From an uncultured Stenotrophomonas sp. (GTDB taxonomy: Bacteria; Pseudomonadota; Gammaproteobacteria; Xanthomonadales; Xanthomonadaceae), in the NCBI RefSeq assembly GCF_945952405.1, contig NZ_CAMFIA010000009.1, positions 115,976-179,975 on the forward strand: a stretch of DNA of 64,000 nt, given 5' to 3'. Numbering within the stretch: position 1 is the stretch's first letter; each line of letters opens with the position of its first letter. The notes under the pieces were generated by a model that was not told where the DNA came from, made no database searches, and saw nothing but the letters and a program-made list of their open reading frames with translations. Shown in pieces: positions 1 through 11,596 of the stretch. Position numbers and translations under genes: made by a program.

Positions 1-548
1 GCCAGCCACTGGGCGCGGCGGGCGAGTGTGCTGCTGCGTACCGCACCCAGGCGGCTGACCCGTACCGGGCGGATGCCGCAGAACTCCAGGAGGGGCGCGC
101 GCAGCTGGGCAATGCCCGGGTCGCGGTAGATCCAGCGGTAGTACCAGGGCGGCGTATCGAGGGTGGTGATCACCCGCGCGCTGCGACCGGCCAGCAGCCG
201 GTCCCACCACACCGAATCGCGGCGGTAGCGGAAGGCGAAGCCCGGCAGCAGCACGCGGTCGAAGAAGCCCTTCAGCAGGGCCGGCATCGCACCCCACCAG
301 GTCGGGAAGACCAGCACCAGGTGATCGCAGGCCAGCAGGGCGTCGGCGGCGTCCTGCAGGTCGGGCTCCAGCGGCTGGGCCTGGCGGTAGCCGTGGCGCA
401 GCACCGGATCGAAGCCAAGCTCACCCAGGGCGATCAGGCGCACCCGGTGGCCCGCATTCTCGGCGGCGGTGGCATAGCGCTGGGCGAGGGCGCCACACAG
501 GCTGTCGCGGTCGGGATGGCCCAGCAGGATCAGGATGGAACGGGACAC
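1..548 (-). CDS. NAD(P)H oxidoreductase, flavodoxin-like fold (partial, C-terminus outside window)
   Basis: Reads from a GTG at 548 (VSRSILILLGHPDRDSLCGA) to the window edge, giving about 182 visible codons, so the C-terminus is missing. The N-terminal strand followed by GHPDRDS is the flavin-phosphate loop of the flavodoxin-like quinone reductase family (KefF/MdaB/NQO type), and FPTWWGAMPALLKGFFDRV is the conserved second flavin-contacting region of that family. Such enzymes use FMN or FAD to transfer two electrons from NAD(P)H to quinones or other acceptors in the cytoplasm. It lies 55 bases downstream of a MerR regulator and an SDR reductase on the same strand, which suggests a redox or xenobiotic response operon under the MerR protein. 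The family is clear; the substrate is not. Confidence 0.82.
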   Translation of the reverse strand, partial: MSRSILILLGHPDRDSLCGALAQRYATAAENAGHRVRLIALGELGFDPVLRHGYRQAQPLEPDLQDAADALLACDHLVLVFPTWWGAMPALLKGFFDRVLLPGFAFRYRRDSVWWDRLLAGRSARVITTLDTPPWYYRWIYRDPGIAQLRAPLLEFCGIRPVRVSRLGAVRSSTLARRAQWL

Positions 549-603
549 GGCAACCTCGGGCAATGGAAAGCGCGCGAGGTTGGGCTATGCCCCTGGGGCA
601 GAG

Positions 604-999
604 TCAAACGCCGGTGGTGCAGCCGCTCGGCTCCAGCACGCAGTCACCCTGGCCGCTGCGCAGCCAGTGCTGCAGTTCATCGCTGACCTGCTGCAGGGCC
701 TGGTCGACGCGTTCCAGTCGCACGCGCTCGCTGGCGATGCGGGTGCGCTGCTGCTCCAGCAGGGCCAGTACCGCGGTCCAGTCGAGCCGTCCGTCCTGTC
801 CCTGCAGGCGCGAGATCGCCGTCAGCGTGATGCCCAGGCCCAGCGCCTGGCGGATCAGCTGCACCCAGGCCACGTCCTGCGCGCTGTAATCGCGGTAGCG
901 GTTCAGGCGCGGCACCGGCGGCAGCAGTCCGCGCGCCTCGTACAGGCGGATGGCCTTGGCGCTGGCACCGGTCAGGCGGCTGACTTCGGAGATGCGCAT
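604..999 (-). CDS. MerR family transcriptional regulator
   Basis: 131 residues from the ATG at 999 (MRISEVSRLTGASAKAIRLY). I prefer this start to one nine codons upstream because MRISEVS is the usual beginning of the winged-helix domain and because it places the start 4 bases after the SDR stop codon. Residues 1-70 form the MerR DNA-binding domain (helix-turn-helix, then YEARGLLPP and the wing RYRDYSAQD); residues 75-115 form the antiparallel dimerisation helix. Two cysteines, C120 and C127, in the C-terminal tail (CVLEPSGC) resemble the metal- or redox-sensing cysteine pairs of CueR/SoxR-like members, though the inducer cannot be read from sequence. Probably regulates the adjoining SDR and NAD(P)H oxidoreductase genes. 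Confidence 0.88.
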   Translation of the reverse strand: MRISEVSRLTGASAKAIRLYEARGLLPPVPRLNRYRDYSAQDVAWVQLIRQALGLGITLTAISRLQGQDGRLDWTAVLALLEQQRTRIASERVRLERVDQALQQVSDELQHWLRSGQGDCVLEPSGCTTGV

Positions 1000-1003
1000 G
1001 GGT

Positions 1004-1765
1004 TCAGTCCCGCACCAGGCCGCCATCCACCACCAGGTTCTGCCCGGTCACCGCACGCGACCACGGGCTGGCAAAGAACAATGCAGCGTCCGCGAACTCG
1101 GCCGGGGTGGTGACGCTGCGCAGCGGCGTGTTGGCGGCGATGTAGTCGAACACCGCTTCCGGCGTGGCGGCGCTGGCATCGGTGGTGCGCAGCAGGCCGC
1201 CGGACAGCATGTTCACGGTGATGCCATGCGGGCCGAGGTCGCCGGCCAGGGTGCGGGTCAGCGCCAGCAGTGCAGCCTTGGCCGCGGTGTAGTCGTGATA
1301 GGGCACCACCGGGTTCTGGAACAGGTTGGTGCCGATGTTGATGACGCGGCCGAAACGACGGGCCTGCATGCCGGGCAGGACGGCCTGCACGGTATTCAGC
1401 GCGCCGCGCACGCTGCCCTCGAACTGTGCCTGGAACGCGGGCCAGCCGATGTCGGCGGCGCCATCGCGGGCATCGCCATTGAACGAGAATGCCGCAAGCG
1501 CATTGTTGACCACGGTGGTGACACCCTGGCCGAAGTGGGCCAGCGCCTGCTGCAGCATGGTATCGACCTGGCCGCGGTCGGTGACATCAGCAGGCAGCGC
1601 GATCGCCTGGCCGCCCAGCTCTGCGGCGAGTGCGCGCGCGGCGGCTTCGCTGCGGTGGTAGTTGATGATGACCCGCGCACCCTGCGCGGCGAACGCGCGG
1701 GCAAGATGCTGGCCAAGGCCGCGCCCGGCGCCGGAGACCAGTACCAGCTGTTCGCTGATCTGCAT
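1004..1765 (-). CDS. Short-chain dehydrogenase/reductase (FabG-like)
   Basis: 253 residues from the ATG at 1765. A second possible ATG lies 11 codons upstream, but the protein from MQISEQLVLVSGAGRGLG starts in register with the family. GAGRGLG (residues 12-18) is the Rossmann nucleotide-binding loop, VVNNAL replaces the usual NNAG motif, and YHDYTAAKAAL contains the YxxxK catalytic pair. The C-terminus TGQNLVVDGGLV is typical of 3-oxoacyl-ACP-reductase-like SDRs. The substrate is unknown; such genes are often named 3-oxoacyl-ACP reductase without proof. It is first of three genes on this strand, with the MerR regulator beginning 4 bases after its stop, and it diverges from dapB across 90 bases. 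Confidence 0.87.
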   Translation of the reverse strand: MQISEQLVLVSGAGRGLGQHLARAFAAQGARVIINYHRSEAAARALAAELGGQAIALPADVTDRGQVDTMLQQALAHFGQGVTTVVNNALAAFSFNGDARDGAADIGWPAFQAQFEGSVRGALNTVQAVLPGMQARRFGRVINIGTNLFQNPVVPYHDYTAAKAALLALTRTLAGDLGPHGITVNMLSGGLLRTTDASAATPEAVFDYIAANTPLRSVTTPAEFADAALFFASPWSRAVTGQNLVVDGGLVRD

Positions 1766-1855
1766 GAGGGAACGGCCATCCATTGCGTGAAAGGGCATGC
1801 AGCGTAGCAGCGAAGAGGCTTGCCGGAGCGGGCGTGCTGCCGCTAGCCTGCGGGC

Positions 1856-2575
1856 ATGAACCAGACTCCCCTGCGATTGCTCATCCACGGCGCTTCCGGG
1901 CGCATGGGCCAGGCCCTGCTGCGGCTGGCCGCCGAATCCCCTGAAACCCTGCAGGTCGTTGCCGCGGTGACCGGCCGCGCGCCGACCCAGCGCGTGGTCG
2001 ATGGCGTGCCGTTCTTTGCTGCCAGCGAGCTGCCCGGCGCGCCGGAGTTCGACGTGGCGATCGATTTCAGCCTGCCGGAGGGCTTCGACCCGATGCTGGC
2101 GCTGTGCGTGGAGCGTGGCGCGGGGCTGGTCTCCGGTACCACCGGCATTTCCACCACGCAGCGCCAGGCACTGGACGCGGCGGCCGCGAAGATTCCGCTG
2201 GTGTGGGCCTCGAACTTCAGCCTGGGCGTGGCGGTCCTGGACGAACTGGTCGAGCGCGCCGCGCAGGCGCTGGCTGGCTGGGACTGCGACGTGGTCGAAT
2301 CGCACCATACGCAGAAGAAGGATGCGCCGTCGGGGACCGCCCTGACCCTGGGCGCCGCCGCGCAGCGGGGTGGGGCGGAGCCGCATTACGCCAGCCTGCG
2401 TGCCGGTGACATCGTTGGCGAGCATCTGGTGCAGTTCACCGGGCTGGGTGAGCGCATCGAGCTGGTGCACCGGGCCACCAATCGCGACATCTTCGCCCGT
2501 GGCGCGTTGTTCGCCGCGCGCCAGCTGCACGGCCGCGCGGCCGCCAGCTACCGGGTCCGCGACCTCCTGCAGTAG
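1856..2575 (+). CDS. dapB: 4-hydroxy-tetrahydrodipicolinate reductase
   Basis: 239 residues. Reduces 4-hydroxy-tetrahydrodipicolinate with NAD(P)H in the lysine and meso-diaminopimelate pathway, in the cytoplasm. The N-terminal HGASGRMGQALL is the nucleotide-binding loop, SGTTG is the conserved turn near the cofactor, and ESHHTQKKDAPSGTAL is the family signature that holds the catalytic histidine and lysine. The protein is somewhat shorter than the Escherichia coli enzyme (about 273 residues), with a shortened segment after the signature (AAQRGGAEPHYASLRAGD), but it is otherwise complete. A dapB-carA-ORF-carB-greA order is also known from pseudomonads. A SMAG-type palindrome begins 4 bases after the stop. 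Confidence 0.96.
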   Translation: MNQTPLRLLIHGASGRMGQALLRLAAESPETLQVVAAVTGRAPTQRVVDGVPFFAASELPGAPEFDVAIDFSLPEGFDPMLALCVERGAGLVSGTTGISTTQRQALDAAAAKIPLVWASNFSLGVAVLDELVERAAQALAGWDCDVVESHHTQKKDAPSGTALTLGAAAQRGGAEPHYASLRAGDIVGEHLVQFTGLGERIELVHRATNRDIFARGALFAARQLHGRAAASYRVRDLLQ

Positions 2576-2579
2576 AACG

Positions 2580-2602
2580 GTAGTGCCGGCCGCTGGCCGG
2601 CA
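2580..2602 (+). repeat. SMAG-type GTAG palindrome
   Basis: GTAG followed by the perfect palindrome tgccggccgctggccggca. It lies just after dapB. The same sequence recurs at 35200 and 47290, so it is a dispersed element and not only a local hairpin. Confidence 0.85.
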
Positions 2603-2617
2603 ACCTCGTGATTCCTC

Positions 2618-2709
2618 GGGTCGGATCCCTTTCCAGCGGAAAGGGCTCCGACCCCATCTGAGGGCGCCTGGGGTCAGAGCCCTTGCCATTCGGGAAAGGA
2701 TCCGACCCC
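2618..2709. repeat. Two degenerate ggggtcagatccc-family palindromes in the dapB-carA gap
   Basis: Two hairpins in a row, 2618-2655 and 2670-2709. Each has a gggtc(g/a)ga left arm and a ccgacccc right arm around aaaggg. They are diverged relatives of the palindromes at 59226-59310, 60054-60207 and 63898-64000. The dapB-carA gap (2576-2945, 370 bases) holds these, the SMAG repeat and the carA leader, and no credible gene. Confidence 0.7.
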
Positions 2710-2813
2710 GCCTCCGGCCCGCAGCGCGCCTTCCGCGCCGCCGGATTGAAATGAATACGCAATCGCCTGTTCATAAAGCAACAGAACCGCTGGCGCGAGC
2801 GCCCCGGCAGCGC

Positions 2814-2878
2814 TACAATTCGCACTCGCCGAATCACGAAAGCCGGACCGGTCCCAGACCGTACGTCCGCGCTTTTTT
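2814..2878 (+). promoter_or_regulatory. Candidate carA promoter -10 and leader hairpin with T-run
   Basis: TACAAT at 2814-2819 is a good -10 element; the matching -35 (about 2790, ctggcg) is weak. Downstream, ggac (2845-2848) pairs with gtcc (2865-2868) and ggt with acc inside it, closely followed by cgcgc and six T residues (2873-2878). This looks like an intrinsic terminator located about 70 bases before carA, i.e. a possible attenuator. The hairpin is imperfect, with a 4-base bulge, so confidence is modest. Confidence 0.4.
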
Positions 2879-2945
2879 GCAACCGGATTTCCGTGAAGCG
2901 CAGGCGTGACTTCGGCACCCCCTCGGTAGCCAAAGTGAGAATTCC

Positions 2946-4073
2946 GTGACCCAAGCCGCAATCCTCGTCCTCGAAGACGGCACCGTATTCGAGGGCGAAT
3001 CCGTAGGCGCGCCCGGCCTGTCCGTCGGTGAGGTGGTGTTCAACACCGCCATGACCGGCTACCAGGAAGTGCTGACCGACCCGTCCTACGCCCGGCAGAT
3101 GGTCACGCTGACCTATCCGCATATCGGTAACACCGGCATGACCGACCAGGACGATGAAGCGTCCAAGGTGTGGTCGGCCGGCCTGATCGTGCGCGACGTT
3201 CCGCGCCGTCCCAGCAACTGGCGCAGCCAGGTGTCGCTGCAGGACTGGCTGATCCAGCGTGGCGTCGTCGCCATCGCCGGCATCGATACCCGCAAGCTGA
3301 CCCGCATCCTGCGCGAGAAGGGCGCGCAGAACGGTGCGCTGATGGCCGGTGACATCGACGTGGAAAAGGCACTGGAAGCCGCCCGCAAGTTCCCGGGGCT
3401 CAAGGGCATGGATCTGGCCAAGGTCGTCACTACCGAGAAGACCTACGTCTGGACCGAGGGCCAGCTGGACCTGGATGCCAACGCCTTCGTCAGCGTGCCG
3501 GCCAAGTACAAGGTCGTGGCCTACGATTTCGGCGTGAAGACCAACATCCTGCGCATGCTGGCCGAGCGCGGCTGCGAGGTCACCGTGGTGCCGGCACAGA
3601 CCCCGGCCGCCGAGGTGCTGGCGCTGAAGCCGGACGGCGTGTTCCTGTCCAACGGCCCGGGTGACCCGGAACCGTGCGACTACGCGATCGCCGCGATCAA
3701 GACCTTCATCGACGTGAAGATCCCGACCTTCGGCATCTGCCTGGGCCACCAGCTGCTGGGCCTGGCCTCGGGCGCGCAGACCGTCAAGATGGGCCACGGC
3801 CACCACGGCGCCAACCACCCGGTGCAGGATCTGGACAGCGGCCGCGTGATGATCACCTCGCAGAACCACGGCTTCGCGGTCGATGAATCGACCCTGCCGC
3901 CGACCCTGCGCGTGACCCATCGTTCGCTGTTCGATGGCACCAACCAGGGCATCGCGCGCACCGACGTGCCGGCGTTCTCGTTCCAGGGCCATCCGGAAGC
4001 CTCGCCGGGCCCGCACGATGTCGGCCCGCTGTTCGATCGCTTCGTGGTGCTGATGGAAGAGGCCAAGGCCTGA
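2946..4073 (+). CDS. carA: Carbamoyl-phosphate synthase, small (glutaminase) subunit
   Basis: 375 residues from a GTG at 2946, preceded by gtgaga at a short spacing. Hydrolyses glutamine and passes ammonia through a tunnel to CarB for carbamoyl-phosphate synthesis, which feeds both arginine and pyrimidine pathways. The N-terminal CPSase small-subunit domain ([14 protein letters not shown]) occupies roughly residues 1-180, and the class I glutamine amidotransferase domain the rest. The triad is visible: Cys265 in [10 protein letters not shown], His349 and Glu351 in FQGHPEAS. The stop TGA overlaps the next ATG by one base (TGATG), so the following secreted ORF is probably translationally coupled. 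Confidence 0.97.
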   Translation: MTQAAILVLEDGTVFEGESVGAPGLSVGEVVFNTAMTGYQEVLTDPSYARQMVTLTYPHIGNTGMTDQDDEASKVWSAGLIVRDVPRRPSNWRSQVSLQDWLIQRGVVAIAGIDTRKLTRILREKGAQNGALMAGDIDVEKALEAARKFPGLKGMDLAKVVTTEKTYVWTEGQLDLDANAFVSVPAKYKVVAYDFGVKTNILRMLAERGCEVTVVPAQTPAAEVLALKPDGVFLSNGPGDPEPCDYAIAAIKTFIDVKIPTFGICLGHQLLGLASGAQTVKMGHGHHGANHPVQDLDSGRVMITSQNHGFAVDESTLPPTLRVTHRSLFDGTNQGIARTDVPAFSFQGHPEASPGPHDVGPLFDRFVVLMEEAKA

Positions 4074-4618
4074 TGCGCAACCTCGCGCTGCTGCTGCCGC
4101 TGCTTTGCGTTGCCGGTCTCGCCTCGGCGGCGCCGGCGAGCGAAGCCGCTTTGGCGGACGTGATGCGGACGTTGCACAAGGACACGATGGGAGCCTCGTC
4201 GGCCGAAATGATGGTGGCCGAAGTGCCGTCGCTGAAGGTGCTGCCCGAGGGCGACCGCCAGTGTGCCCGCAGCGCCCTCCATGCGGTGCTGATTGGCCAG
4301 GCCAGGCAATCGGTGATCAACGATCTTGGCGACGACGGCGACACCGTCATCGCCGAATGGGCGCGCTTCCTGGACACCCCGTCAGGCAAGGGCTACCTGG
4401 CCCTCGAAGGCGCCGTCAGCGCTGCCGAGGCCGAGGCCATCGATGTGCAGAGCGAGCAGTACCAGTCCGTGTTCGCGGCGTTCCTGGCCAGCCCGGCGCA
4501 CACGCGCCTGACGGCCAGTTTCAGCCGCCTGGCGATGCCCGGCGACCTGCCGGAGCAGCTGGCGAAAGGATTGCAGGACCAGTGCCGGATTGCGCTGAAC
4601 CCCAAAGAGATTTCCTGA
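4073..4618 (+). CDS. Secreted or periplasmic protein of unknown function between carA and carB
   Basis: 181 residues. [19 protein letters not shown] followed by APAS is a clear Sec signal peptide with an AxA-type cleavage site near residue 19. The mature part is about 160 residues, acidic and mostly helical, with cysteines near positions 64 and 172 that could form a disulfide. I do not recognise the family. It starts inside the carA stop codon and is 54 bases from carB, so it is co-transcribed with enzymes that act in the cytoplasm, which makes its role puzzling. An ORF at this place also interrupts carAB in pseudomonads, but I cannot say that the two are related. Confidence 0.85.
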   Translation: MRNLALLLPLLCVAGLASAAPASEAALADVMRTLHKDTMGASSAEMMVAEVPSLKVLPEGDRQCARSALHAVLIGQARQSVINDLGDDGDTVIAEWARFLDTPSGKGYLALEGAVSAAEAEAIDVQSEQYQSVFAAFLASPAHTRLTASFSRLAMPGDLPEQLAKGLQDQCRIALNPKEIS

Positions 4619-4672
4619 TCGACAGCGTGCGATCACTCCCCCTTGTCACGCTGTACTGACTTAGAGAAGAAA

Positions 4673-7911
<3,239 letters not shown>

Positions 7912-7915
<4 letters not shown>

Positions 7916-8388
7916 GAGCCCCCATCACCATGAAGGGCGCGCAGAAGCTGCGCGATGAGCTGGATCACCTGAAGTCGGTCAAGCGCCCGAAAGTGATCGC
8001 CGCGATCGCCGAAGCGCGTGAGCATGGCGACCTGAAGGAGAATGCCGAGTACCACGCCGCGCGCGAGGAACAGGGCTTCATCGAAGGCCGCATCAAGCAG
8101 CTGGAAGGCGAGCTGTCGCACGCCGAGATCATCGACGTGAGCAAGCTCAATGCCGGCTCCAAGGTGGTGTTCGGCGCCAGCGTGACCCTGGCCGATGTGG
8201 AAACCGACGAAGAAAAGAAGTACCAGATCGTCGGTGACCTGGAAGCGGACATCAAGCTGGGTCTGATCGCGATTTCCTCGCCGGTGGCACGCGCGATGAT
8301 CGGCAAGCTGGAAGGCGATTCGATCGTGATCGACGCCCCGGCCGGCCAGCGCGAGTACGAGATCGTCAGCGTCAGCTACCTGGACTGA
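7912..8388 (+). CDS. greA: Transcription elongation factor GreA
   Basis: 158 residues, the same length as the Escherichia coli protein. It rescues backtracked RNA polymerase by inserting its coiled coil into the secondary channel and stimulating transcript cleavage. The N-terminal coiled coil spans residues 8-75, and its tip [13 protein letters not shown] contains the acidic catalytic residues. The C-terminal FKBP-like domain includes [12 protein letters not shown] and [12 protein letters not shown]. The ATG overlaps the carB stop by 4 bases. The start MRAPITMKG also holds an internal ATG six codons in, but the first matches the family. Confidence 0.97.
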
Positions 8389-8392
8389 CCCT

Positions 8393-9310
8393 GTGGCGAC
8401 GGCGACCCTGCTGTTGCCGGCACGCAGCCGCTTCGCCGCGGCTGCGCTGCCGGACGATGTGGCGCGTGCGCTCGGCCGTGCCACGGCGGTGCAGGTCGCG
8501 CCGGGCGAGCGCGCGCAGCTGACGCGCCATTTCACGGTCGCCGCGCCGCACTGGCCGGTGGCCGCGTTGACCCGCCAGCGTGACGTCGGCGATGCCGCCG
8601 GCGCCAGCTGGCTGCGCGCCGATCCGGCCTGCATGGTGCCCGACATGCATGGCGCGCGGATGATGGCCTACGGCGAGACCCTGCGGCCGACGCTGGCTGA
8701 CAGCCTGGCCCTGCTGCCGGTGCTGCAGCCGCTGTTCGCCGATGCGGGATTCGCCCTCGACGCACCTGATCCGTCGCGCTGGTATGTGCGGCTGCCGATC
8801 GACCTGGCCTTGCCGGAGTTCGACAGTCCGGACGAGGTGCTGGGTGATGACCTGTTCTCGCACCTGCCGGAAGGCGAGGGCGGCCGCCGCTGGCGGGCGC
8901 TGATGACCGAGGCGCAGGTGCTGTTGCACAACCATTCCTGGAACCAGCAACGCGCCGCGCAGGGACAGCAGCCGATCAATTCGCTGTGGTTCTGGGGCGG
9001 TGGTGTGATGCCGGTATCGGTCAGTACGCCGCATGCACAGGTGCGCAGCCGCGATGCCCTGTTGCAGGGCCTGGCCCTGGCCGCAGGCGTTGCCGTAGAC
9101 GGCGAGCAGGCGGTGGATGCACTGGTCGATCTGCGCCAGCTGCGTTCGCTGCAGCAGCTGGGCCATGACGCGATCCGTCCGTTGTTGGCGGCGCTGAAGC
9201 GCGGTGAGCTGCAACGGCTGGTGCTGGACTTCGAGGACGGCCTGCAGTTCCAGCTGGACCGTGGCCAGCGCTGGCAGTTCTGGAAGAAGCCGCGGCAGCT
9301 GCACGACTGA
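8393..9310 (+). CDS. rpfE: RpfE-like protein (phosphoglycerate-mutase-like annotation), rpf-locus gene
   Basis: 305 residues from a GTG at 8393, only 4 bases after greA. No catalytic motif is obvious. Blocks such as MVPDMHGARMMAYGE, SWYVRLP-like SRWYVRLPIDLALPEFDSPD and LLHNHSWNQQR, followed by SLWFWGGGVMP, are characteristic of a conserved xanthomonad and beta/gammaproteobacterial protein. Databases often label it cofactor-independent phosphoglycerate mutase or regulatory protein RpfE. In Xanthomonas campestris rpfE sits next to recJ at one end of the rpf locus; the greA-rpfE-recJ proximity here agrees, and this is the main reason for the symbol. The molecular function is not known. Confidence 0.68.
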   Translation: MATATLLLPARSRFAAAALPDDVARALGRATAVQVAPGERAQLTRHFTVAAPHWPVAALTRQRDVGDAAGASWLRADPACMVPDMHGARMMAYGETLRPTLADSLALLPVLQPLFADAGFALDAPDPSRWYVRLPIDLALPEFDSPDEVLGDDLFSHLPEGEGGRRWRALMTEAQVLLHNHSWNQQRAAQGQQPINSLWFWGGGVMPVSVSTPHAQVRSRDALLQGLALAAGVAVDGEQAVDALVDLRQLRSLQQLGHDAIRPLLAALKRGELQRLVLDFEDGLQFQLDRGQRWQFWKKPRQLHD

Positions 9311-9326
9311 TCCCGGCGTTCCGCCT

Positions 9327-9352
9327 GTAGCGCCGAGCCCACGCTCGGCTGC
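9327..9352 (+). repeat. SMAG-type GTAG palindrome
   Basis: GTAG, then gccgagc..gctcggc arms around a short loop. It sits between the converging rpfE and DUF1176 genes, 5 bases beyond the latter's stop, and may also act as a weak bidirectional terminator. Confidence 0.85.
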
Positions 9353-9356
9353 TTCG

Positions 9357-10430
9357 CTATCGAATCTCGGTGACGTAGGTCGGCAATTGCCAGTGCCGCT
9401 GGCCCGGGGTGAGGCAATCCGGGCCGATGTATTCCGCGCCCAGGTTCAACCGGGTGCCGTCCCACACCCAGTGCCGGGTCGTGCCGCACGCCTCCTTGCC
9501 GGTGGCCACGCCTTCTTCAACAAACACCGCGTGCAGGTCGAGCGGAGACAGCAGGGCGCGGGTGATCAACGTGGGCGAGTACGGTGGCCGGTCGCGGATC
9601 AACCACGTGCCCGCTGGAATGTTGTAGCGATCGCGTGTACAGCTCAGCTGCGCAAGTACATGGCGGGCGTCCACCCGCTCGATGCCCAGCCGGCGCGAGG
9701 ATTCCCCGGCACAGTCCTGGCGGGCGGCGGCGACAGGCTGCAGCAGCTGCAGCAGGTCCGCGCGCTCGCCAAGCCTGGCATCTTCCTCACGGGTCTCGAG
9801 CCGCAACGGCGGGGCGTCCAGCGGCGGCGCAGCGGCGGCGGCAGGCACACTCGATTCCGACCGCGAGCCCTTGCTCATCAATGCGCCGGGGGTCTGTGCG
9901 CGGCCCTGCACCTGGTCCATCTTCAACAACAACGTGCGAGCGCCCAGACCCGACAGCGGCCAGGCATGGCCCGCAGCGTCGTGCATCTCGATCTGCCTGC
10001 CATGTGCCAGCGCCTCGATCAGCGCCATCACGTGGCGCGCGGGCAGCTCCAGGCCGAGGTCGGGGGCCTCCATGTGGCCGATGGCACCCAGGTCCTTGCC
10101 GTCGACCCGTAGCCGCACGCTGCCTTCCAGCGCTGCGGTCGCCGGGCTGTGGGCTGAGGCATCAAGGTCCTCGGCCATCGACAGGCGGCCGGTGACGGCG
10201 GTCTGCGGTCCGCCGGCGCGTTCGAACAGGATGCTCAGCATCAGCGGTGCCGACGGGCCGAAAGCGGCCAGCCGGCAGGTGCCGGTGTTGTCGCAGGCCA
10301 TGAAGGCGTCGCGTTCGAAGAAGGCGGCGCCGGTGGCTGCGGCGATCGACGCGAAGGGGAGCACAAGCAGCGATGCCAGCAGCAATGCCTTCAGCAACGG
10401 ATGCGCAGGCAGCCGGGGAAGCGTGCGCAT
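9357..10430 (-). CDS. DUF1176 family secreted protein, copy 1
   Basis: 357 residues. A hydrophobic segment at residues 13-32 (LLKALLLASLLVLPFASIAA) is a signal peptide or anchor. The mature part has the DUF1176 pattern: FMACDNTGTCRLAAF near the N-terminus, then a two-domain layout ending with HWVWDGTRLNLGAEYIGPDC and a C-terminal HWQLPTYVTEIR. Paired cysteines (CDNTGTC, and several in the C-terminal half) suggest disulfides in the periplasm. Its ATG follows directly on the stop codon of copy 2 with no gap, so the two are an operon. It is the most diverged of three copies within 5 kb. The function of the family is unknown. Confidence 0.85.
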   Translation of the reverse strand: MRTLPRLPAHPLLKALLLASLLVLPFASIAAATGAAFFERDAFMACDNTGTCRLAAFGPSAPLMLSILFERAGGPQTAVTGRLSMAEDLDASAHSPATAALEGSVRLRVDGKDLGAIGHMEAPDLGLELPARHVMALIEALAHGRQIEMHDAAGHAWPLSGLGARTLLLKMDQVQGRAQTPGALMSKGSRSESSVPAAAAAPPLDAPPLRLETREEDARLGERADLLQLLQPVAAARQDCAGESSRRLGIERVDARHVLAQLSCTRDRYNIPAGTWLIRDRPPYSPTLITRALLSPLDLHAVFVEEGVATGKEACGTTRHWVWDGTRLNLGAEYIGPDCLTPGQRHWQLPTYVTEIR

Positions 10431-11480
10431 TCAACGCACCTCGCTGATCAGGGTCGGCAGCATCCAGTGCCCACCCGGCATGCCGCGGCACAGGCCGGTG
10501 CTGAAGGCGCTGCTGGCCACGAAGCGGTGTCCATCCCAGGTCCAGTCCGCGCCGGACACGCAGTCGCCGATGCCACGGCCCTTGTAGCGTGCGAACAGGG
10601 TGCGCTCGTCACGGCTGAAGCCTTCTGCTTCCAGGGTGACCGTCTGCGCTGCGAACGGCGCTCGATCGCGCGCGATCCAGAAGCCATTGCTGTAGTTGTA
10701 CGCCCCCATCTGACATAGCGCCTGCACCAGTACATGCTGGTCATCGAGCCGTTCGATCACCATCTCCGGGGTTCCGGTGTACTCGACCAGGCGCGGGCAG
10801 TCGTCACTGTTGCCGAGCGTGGCGATCAGCGCGGCGCGCAGCGCTTCGCTGCTGCCGAGCGCGGCATCGCTGGCACGGGGAGCCGCCACGGCGCCGCGTA
10901 CGATCACCGGCATCGCCCGTGCCGGCGGCACGCTCGCTTCGGCGCGCTTGCCACGCCGTACCAATGCGCCGGGCGTGCCCACCCGGCCCTGTGCCTCGTC
11001 CATCTTCAGCAGCACGGCGGCCGCGCCCCGGTCGGAAATCGGCCAGCGCGTGCCGCGATGATCGATCACCTCGATGCGCGCCTGGCCGGGCAGGGCGGCC
11101 AGCAGGGCAGCAACCTGCGCCGGCCGCAGCGTCACCTGCTGGTCGGCACCGGTGTCCTCTGCACGGCCCAGGTCACGGTCGTTCAGCAGCAGGCGCAGTG
11201 AACCTTCCGGCGCTGCGCTTTCGCCATCTTCACCCACCCGCAGGCGTGCCTTCACCGCGGTGCCGGGGCCGCCGTCACGCTCCAGCATCAGCGCCATCAG
11301 GCTGTCTGCGTTCTCCGGCGCGTAGCCGGCGGCACGGCAGGTGCCGGTGTTGTCGCAGGCAAGCATCCAATCGTGGTGCACGAATTCGATGCCGGGCGTT
11401 GGCGGTGTGCCTGCGCCTGCGGCGTGGGCAGCGGGCGCGAGAAGCAGGCTGGCAAGCAGCGCGGACAGCGGGTGATACAT
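10431..11480 (-). CDS. DUF1176 family secreted protein, copy 2
   Basis: 349 residues from the ATG at 11480, which has an aaggga ribosome-binding site; the longer open frame upstream has no such support. The signal peptide is MYHPLSALLASLLLAPAAHA, cut before AGAG. Then come DWMLACDNTGTCRAAGYAPE, the central RWPISDRGAAAVLLKMDEAQ and the C-terminal DWTWDGHRFVASSAF with GGHWMLPTLISEVR, all typical of DUF1176. Copy 3 at 13419-14486 matches it along its whole length, including the RGAAAVLLK/KGAAAALLK block, so these arose by duplication. It diverges from recJ across 116 bases. Confidence 0.87.
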   Translation of the reverse strand: MYHPLSALLASLLLAPAAHAAGAGTPPTPGIEFVHHDWMLACDNTGTCRAAGYAPENADSLMALMLERDGGPGTAVKARLRVGEDGESAAPEGSLRLLLNDRDLGRAEDTGADQQVTLRPAQVAALLAALPGQARIEVIDHRGTRWPISDRGAAAVLLKMDEAQGRVGTPGALVRRGKRAEASVPPARAMPVIVRGAVAAPRASDAALGSSEALRAALIATLGNSDDCPRLVEYTGTPEMVIERLDDQHVLVQALCQMGAYNYSNGFWIARDRAPFAAQTVTLEAEGFSRDERTLFARYKGRGIGDCVSGADWTWDGHRFVASSAFSTGLCRGMPGGHWMLPTLISEVR

Positions 11481-11596
11481 GGCGAATTCCCTTTCAGAAG
11501 CGCGCAAGCATGGGCGATCGTCACGCCTGCGCCAAGCCTGGGCCGAGCCAACCGGGCTGCGCGCGGTATCATGCCCGGGTCTTCCGCAACCCGGCG

